64,000 nucleotides of DNA. Origin: Stromatinia cepivora (taxonomy: Eukaryota > Ascomycota > Leotiomycetes > Helotiales > Sclerotiniaceae). The position numbers were made by a program, and so were the translations under genes. Positions 59,730-64,000 of this stretch are shown piece by piece. Position 1 is the first letter of the stretch. Each line of letters opens with the position of its first letter. Location: positions 1 through 64,000 of the forward strand of contig RCTD01000002.1 of the NCBI GenBank assembly GCA_014898415.1. The letters are read 5' to 3'. The notes under the pieces are model-generated. The model searched no databases and was not told the DNA's origin. It worked only from the letters and a program-made list of their open reading frames with translations.

Positions 59730-60016
59730 AATATACTTGTCAAAATCTCTGACAAGACAGAACTTCGAGCTGAGAATTTGAAGAAAGAAGTCGCTGCATT
59801 GAAGAAAATCATCAAGGACTTGAAAAAGGAAGTAAAAAAAACTCACCCCCACTGTAAGTATTTCAAACATTTCATTTCATTCCATTCCATTCCTTTCCCC
59901 ATCTTTTTTTGCCACCTTTTATTTTGACTTGGTGATTTTGGGTTCATTTGCTTACTTTAATGGCAGAACAGGATGACATGGATGACCAAGAAGAAGAAGT
60001 TACAATTGAAGTTTAA
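59730..60016 (+). CDS. Possible exons of a small coiled-coil protein
   Basis: After a strong acceptor (CGCCCCCAG, with a CTAAC branch site) 41 codons encode a Lys/Glu/Leu coiled coil (ELRAENLKKEVAALKKIIKD). A donor GTAAGT follows at 59854. A downstream segment up to 60016 could code for DDMDDQEEEVTIEV. Joining them creates a TAA at the junction, and no first exon was found. It is either a relic or an incompletely resolved gene. Confidence 0.3.
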
Positions 60017-60360
60017 GAACACGGGGTTTTTTTTTGCTGGAAATCGGTGGTGATGGAGGTCACTCCTTTATAGGACGTGTGGTTGTTGGCTTCAATTATG
60101 GGGAAGCTTGATTTTCTATATTCCTTTGTAGAGGGTACTTTTTTATGGGAGTTGTGATTGTAGGCTTTGCTCTACTTTCAGGGGAGATAGAAATGGTGGA
60201 TATAGTAGAAGTGGAAGAGACAGAGGAGGTTGGGTGGCTGTTGGTAGAGAGCAAGGGGAGGAATATAAAGTATCATGGTTTTTTTGAAAAAAAATTCCAC
60301 AAAGAGCATATGCATATAAAACTAATTATTATTATTATCATCGGGGAAGAATTTTCTTAA

Positions 60361-61609
60361 ATAGAAGTGTTTACTATTATAATTTGTAGAGATGATGATT
60401 TTAACTTTACGCTTCGTATTTGATTCTTATTATAATACTTGATATATCAAATATATAAAAAGGACTTATAATTATATTCATTAATGAAACTATACTTTTA
60501 ATATTCAAAATATCTACAATGTTATTCTTGACTGATGGGATGAGTTGTATTAATAAAGAGAATATATAGATTATATAATATATTAAAAAAAATTATTATA
60601 AATAAATAATCTATAACTCTTCAAAAGATTTTTAAATACTTATAATAAAGATCTATAATATTAAAAATAAATAATCTGTAATATTTATAAAAATGATAAT
60701 AATAAATTAATTACTATATTATCTTCATCAAAGGATCTATTATATTTTAAATAATCTTATAAAAAACCTTCATAGAAATAATTTTTTTAAAAAAATATCT
60801 TTTCATTTTTTCTTTAATATTTATTTAAAATAATTAATAAAATTCTTATAACAATAACAACAAATCCATTATTACAAATTTAAATAATTTAATTGCTTTA
60901 AAAAAAATAATCAAAATAATAAAAAAATTCAAAAAAATCGAAAAATAAAGGAATTAAAAGCGAATAATGAAATAAGTAATAAGAGTAATAATATTGAATT
61001 GGCAAGTGACCTACTATATGTCACGAATCGTGAACCACAGGAGGCTAACCACGTGATACCTCTTATCTCCTATATCAATTAATGAGCTGATCGTCCGTAC
61101 ACATGCATTACGATTCATATGATTTAGTATAATAGAATGATGACCCTAATAATGCATGCACACAGCCTTACAGCTTACAAATGGGTATTTGTATATATAT
61201 ATCTAATCGCTTTTTACAAGTTATAATTCTTCAATTATAGATTCTAAAGAATATAATTGATCCTATTTATTCAATTTTATTACAACTTTTATATATTATA
61301 TTATTTATAATTTATTTACAAGTATCCGATCATTTAATAATCTTCTAAATAATATTTTACTTTAATAATACTTTCTTAAATAAACTTTTACAAATATTAT
61401 ACCCAAAAAAAAAAGATTTATTCCGATTTAATCGATAAAGATAAATTTTTTTAAAAATATACCATCATTTTTACAATATAACAAACTCCTTTTTTTATAT
61501 ATTCCAAATCTTCGAAAATATATTCTAAAGAATCCTTTCCTTCTTTTCAATTATTTCAATAACCCTTTAAAGAAAATATAAATATAGGATTGGATAATAT
61601 TACTATTTG
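60361..61609. repeat. AT-saturated, gene-empty block
   Basis: Dense A/T runs with few CpG or CpA sites, typical of RIP-degraded transposon DNA. An island at about 61018-61175 starts TGTCACGAATCGTGA, is less AT-rich and could be an old solo LTR; I cannot define its end or a target duplication. Confidence 0.6.
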
Positions 61610-61738
61610 TTGGATTTTGAATCATACCGTATATCTAAGCATGGGACTATACTATAATGGGATTAGCCTGTATATAATTCTATTAAATCATATAACCTAT
61701 ATAATAATTTCTAATTAGATAACCTTATAAAAATAATG
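61610..61738 (+). repeat. Left 129-bp direct repeat, probable LTR or LTR part
   Basis: Matches 63872-64000 over its whole length without gaps. All differences are transitions, and the left copy carries A or T at most of them. Both start TTGGATTTTG. Confidence 0.8.
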
Positions 61739-63871
61739 TTTTTTTATTTATTCAATATAATTTGTTAATAGGTTATAAATCCGGATTCTGTGTATCATTG
61801 TGTAATTTAGGATTAGTCTTCCGAAATAAAAGATTAAGTCCTCGATAGATCCGGTAGAGTAGATGAGCAAGGTTGATATAGTTGAATGGAGAAGCCTGTT
61901 ATATTAAATATATTGACAGAATTGAATTCCAATAATATAGTTAGAGTGGGGGAGCCCGTTATATTAAATATATTTGTAAAATGGAATCGAATAGGATTAT
62001 AGATTATTCAATGGATAAGTGGGGAAATCTGTTATACTAAATATATTGGTAGAGTTGAATCTCAATAATATAGTTAGTACAGGAAAACCCGCTTTAGGAA
62101 ATTATTTAAACAAAAGATGTTACCTTTTTATATCCTTTTTCCGATAATTCGAGAGTCAATTGATTCCCTTGATATTTCCTTTCTCTTTTGGAAGCCTTTT
62201 TACTTTGAAATAAGTATTCTATAAAACAAAATAAACCTTTCGAAATTTCTTTAAACAAAATTCGAATATTCTTATTCCTCGAATACCTTCGATCCTTACA
62301 CAATTGATAGATTCCCTATAAAAAACCTAATAAAAGTATTAAAGATTATATTTTTAGTATAGTTTTTAAAGAAGCTATAAAACCCATATTTGTTTTTGTT
62401 TTAAATACTTTAAGAGTTCATCTTCAAGATCCATTACATCTTTTTATTCGATCTCAAATGATTGTAGATTTATTTCACTTTTTGATCCTACTAAAATAGA
62501 TTTATCAACAAAATTTAAAATAATCTTAAATTTTGTTCCCAATATAAATTCAGGGTCTGCAAAAGTTAATTTTTGAATTAGAATCTTTGAAATGATGGAT
62601 TCGATATCTAAAGTATCTTTAGAATTTATTATATTATATTAGAAAGATATTATTGTTTTTGTTTTGAAGAATAACGCTTTTGTTTTGAAAAAGTATTCTT
62701 TATATTCTTTTTAAGGATTTTCTGTTAGTATTTAATTCTTTCCTTAATCATTATTTCTTTATATTTTTGTTAATATCTTCGATATCTTTTTGTTCTTCTT
62801 TTTATGATTACGGCTACCAGCTTTGTTATCTTTTGATGTATTGTTTATTGTATATTGCTTCAATCCTATTTTATTTTTATTTTTAGATTAGTATTATTTT
62901 ATTGTATTTTTATATTCAATGTTTATAATAATAACTATATTGATGGTCGTGGGAAAGAAAAAAAGTATCTCTGGTAAGGGAGTTGGAGGTGGAACCGGAG
63001 GTGGAATTGGAGGCGATTATAGGAGAAACCGAAGATGGAATCAGAGGAGGAGATTGTATATTGGAAGATATACGGGGCGATATATTGAAAGAAGTGGATG
63101 ATTATATTAGTAATAGAAGGATGTGTATTTAAATAAGAGGAGTATTAAGTTTTGTTATATAATATATAAAGATTACTAGATATCTAGTCAAGTATGGTAT
63201 TAGAGGTCGATAGATACTATAGCTTCCTGGAATTGGTAGCCAATAGAGTTTATCAGTTAGTATATGAAGACCATTAGTATTTAATTAAGTATGGTATTAG
63301 AGGTCGACAGATACTATAGTTTTCTGGAGCCGGTAGCCAATAGAACTTATCAATTAATATATAGAGATCATTAGTATCTAGATAAGTATAGTATTAGAGG
63401 TCGATAGATACAATAATTCTCTAGAGCAAGAGCTACTAGTTAGTAGTTTATCAGTCATCCTGGCTAATAGTTAATTATACTTTTACTACGAAGAGAAGAG
63501 TTATAAATATAACTCTATAGGATGTATTGTTTTATTAGAGAGAGGCGTTTGTATTACAATGTAGGGCTAAAGACTTTAGCCCAATACGATTGGAGGATTG
63601 GAAATAGGAGAGATGGATTTCCTTTAATTTTTATTATGAAAAGAGGGGTATTGATTATCCTTTAAAGATTATTATATTATCGTAGAGCGATCATTCTATT
63701 CGAAATAATCTTGTTAGATTTTGGATCTTAAAAGATCTAGCAAAGGAATAATCATTCAACGCTATTGGCTTTCTATTTCAGACTAACGTTACTCAACTCG
63801 GTTTAAATCAGTTGTGGTACTTATAGTTTAGCCCTTTTTGCTTTTATATACGTTATACTTCTAAAGGAGTA
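61739..63871. mobile_element. Probable degraded retroelement interior
   Basis: About 2.1 kb between the two direct repeats. AT-rich, no intact gag or pol frame. It contains GTTATATTAAATATATT-type copies at 61898, 61958 and 62031 and a 97-bp tandem repeat near 63168-63430. A minus-strand frame at 62303-62106 is Lys/Arg-rich and may be a relic. A retrotransposon origin is inferred from the flanking repeats alone. Confidence 0.5.
63168..63430 (+). repeat. 97-bp tandem repeat, about 2.7 copies
   Basis: AGTATGGTATTAGAGGTCGA recurs at 63191, 63288 and, slightly changed, 63385, each time with the same downstream TAGATACTATAG and GGTAGCCAATAGA words. Period 97 bp. Confidence 0.8.
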
Positions 63872-64000
63872 TTGGATTTTGGATTATACTGTATATCTAA
63901 GCATGGGACTATACTATAATGGGATTAGCCTGTACGTGATTCTACCGAATCATACAACCTGTATAATAGCTTCTAGCCAGATAACCTTATAAAAATAATG
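63872..64000 (+). repeat. Right 129-bp direct repeat, runs to the window edge
   Basis: Second copy of 61610-61738. The match continues to the last base of the window, so the true repeat is at least 129 bp and may extend further. Confidence 0.8.

Noticed and set aside
61018..61175. Possible solo LTR starting TGTCACGAATCG.
   Set aside because: No clear terminal CA end, target duplication or second copy in the window; mentioned only inside the AT-rich block.
1..64000. Search by eye for tRNA B-box and 5S/rRNA signatures and for CRISPR-like arrays.
   Set aside because: GGTTCGA-type matches found were inside coding sequence or lacked a cloverleaf; the tandem repeats present do not have regular unique spacers, and the organism is eukaryotic.

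Overview
This window is nuclear DNA of a filamentous ascomycete. Genes carry several short GT-AG introns of about 45-80 nt with CTAAC/CTGAC-like branch sites. The families are fungal: GH76 Dcw1/Dfg5 type, Zn2Cys6 regulator, adenylation-thiolation-reductase enzyme, DUF3431, Vps39/AvaB. Gene-bearing DNA alternates with AT-saturated, gene-empty blocks that look mutated by repeat-induced point mutation (RIP). That mosaic fits a Leotiomycete such as the Sclerotiniaceae, but the species assignment is inference. I saw no tRNA, rRNA or CRISPR array.

Left part (1-27.4 kb), mostly intact genes: a GH76 mannan-modifying wall protein (minus, 3.9-5.3 kb); a lysine-rich protein with five 33-residue repeats (7.2-8.3 kb); a 1070-residue A-T-R enzyme (9.9-13.2 kb); two tandem OMA1-like M48 peptidase genes (13.7-16.9 kb), the first frameshifted twice at G runs and the second lacking the catalytic glutamate; an APH-like kinase with an acidic N-terminal region (19.5-20.8 kb); a Zn2Cys6 regulator with a 15-nt microexon (21.5-24.0 kb); and two small secreted Gly/Ser-rich proteins with Kex2 sites (25.8-27.4 kb).

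Middle part (27.9-40.1 kb), a graveyard: an ABCC-type NBD fragment, a near full-length VPS39 pseudogene, a GC-rich RecQ-helicase relic inside AT-rich DNA, an orphan exon, a MITE-like inverted-repeat element next to a truncated gene, and a DUF3431 pseudogene. Most stop codons look like C-to-T or G-to-A changes.

Right part (42.2-59.2 kb): a large secreted Cys-containing protein, an acyltransferase-3 family protein, a cellulose-synthase-like GT2, and, divergent from it, a fusion of a GH16 fold with an acyltransferase-3 domain. Together these look like a polysaccharide synthesis and O-acylation locus. The GH16 domain has all three catalytic acids replaced by amides, which suggests glycan binding. 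This locus is my best candidate for an undescribed system. A decayed MDR oxidoreductase and a BTB-domain gene follow. From 60.4 kb to the end the DNA is AT-rich and includes two 129-bp direct repeats, probably LTRs, that differ only by transitions.
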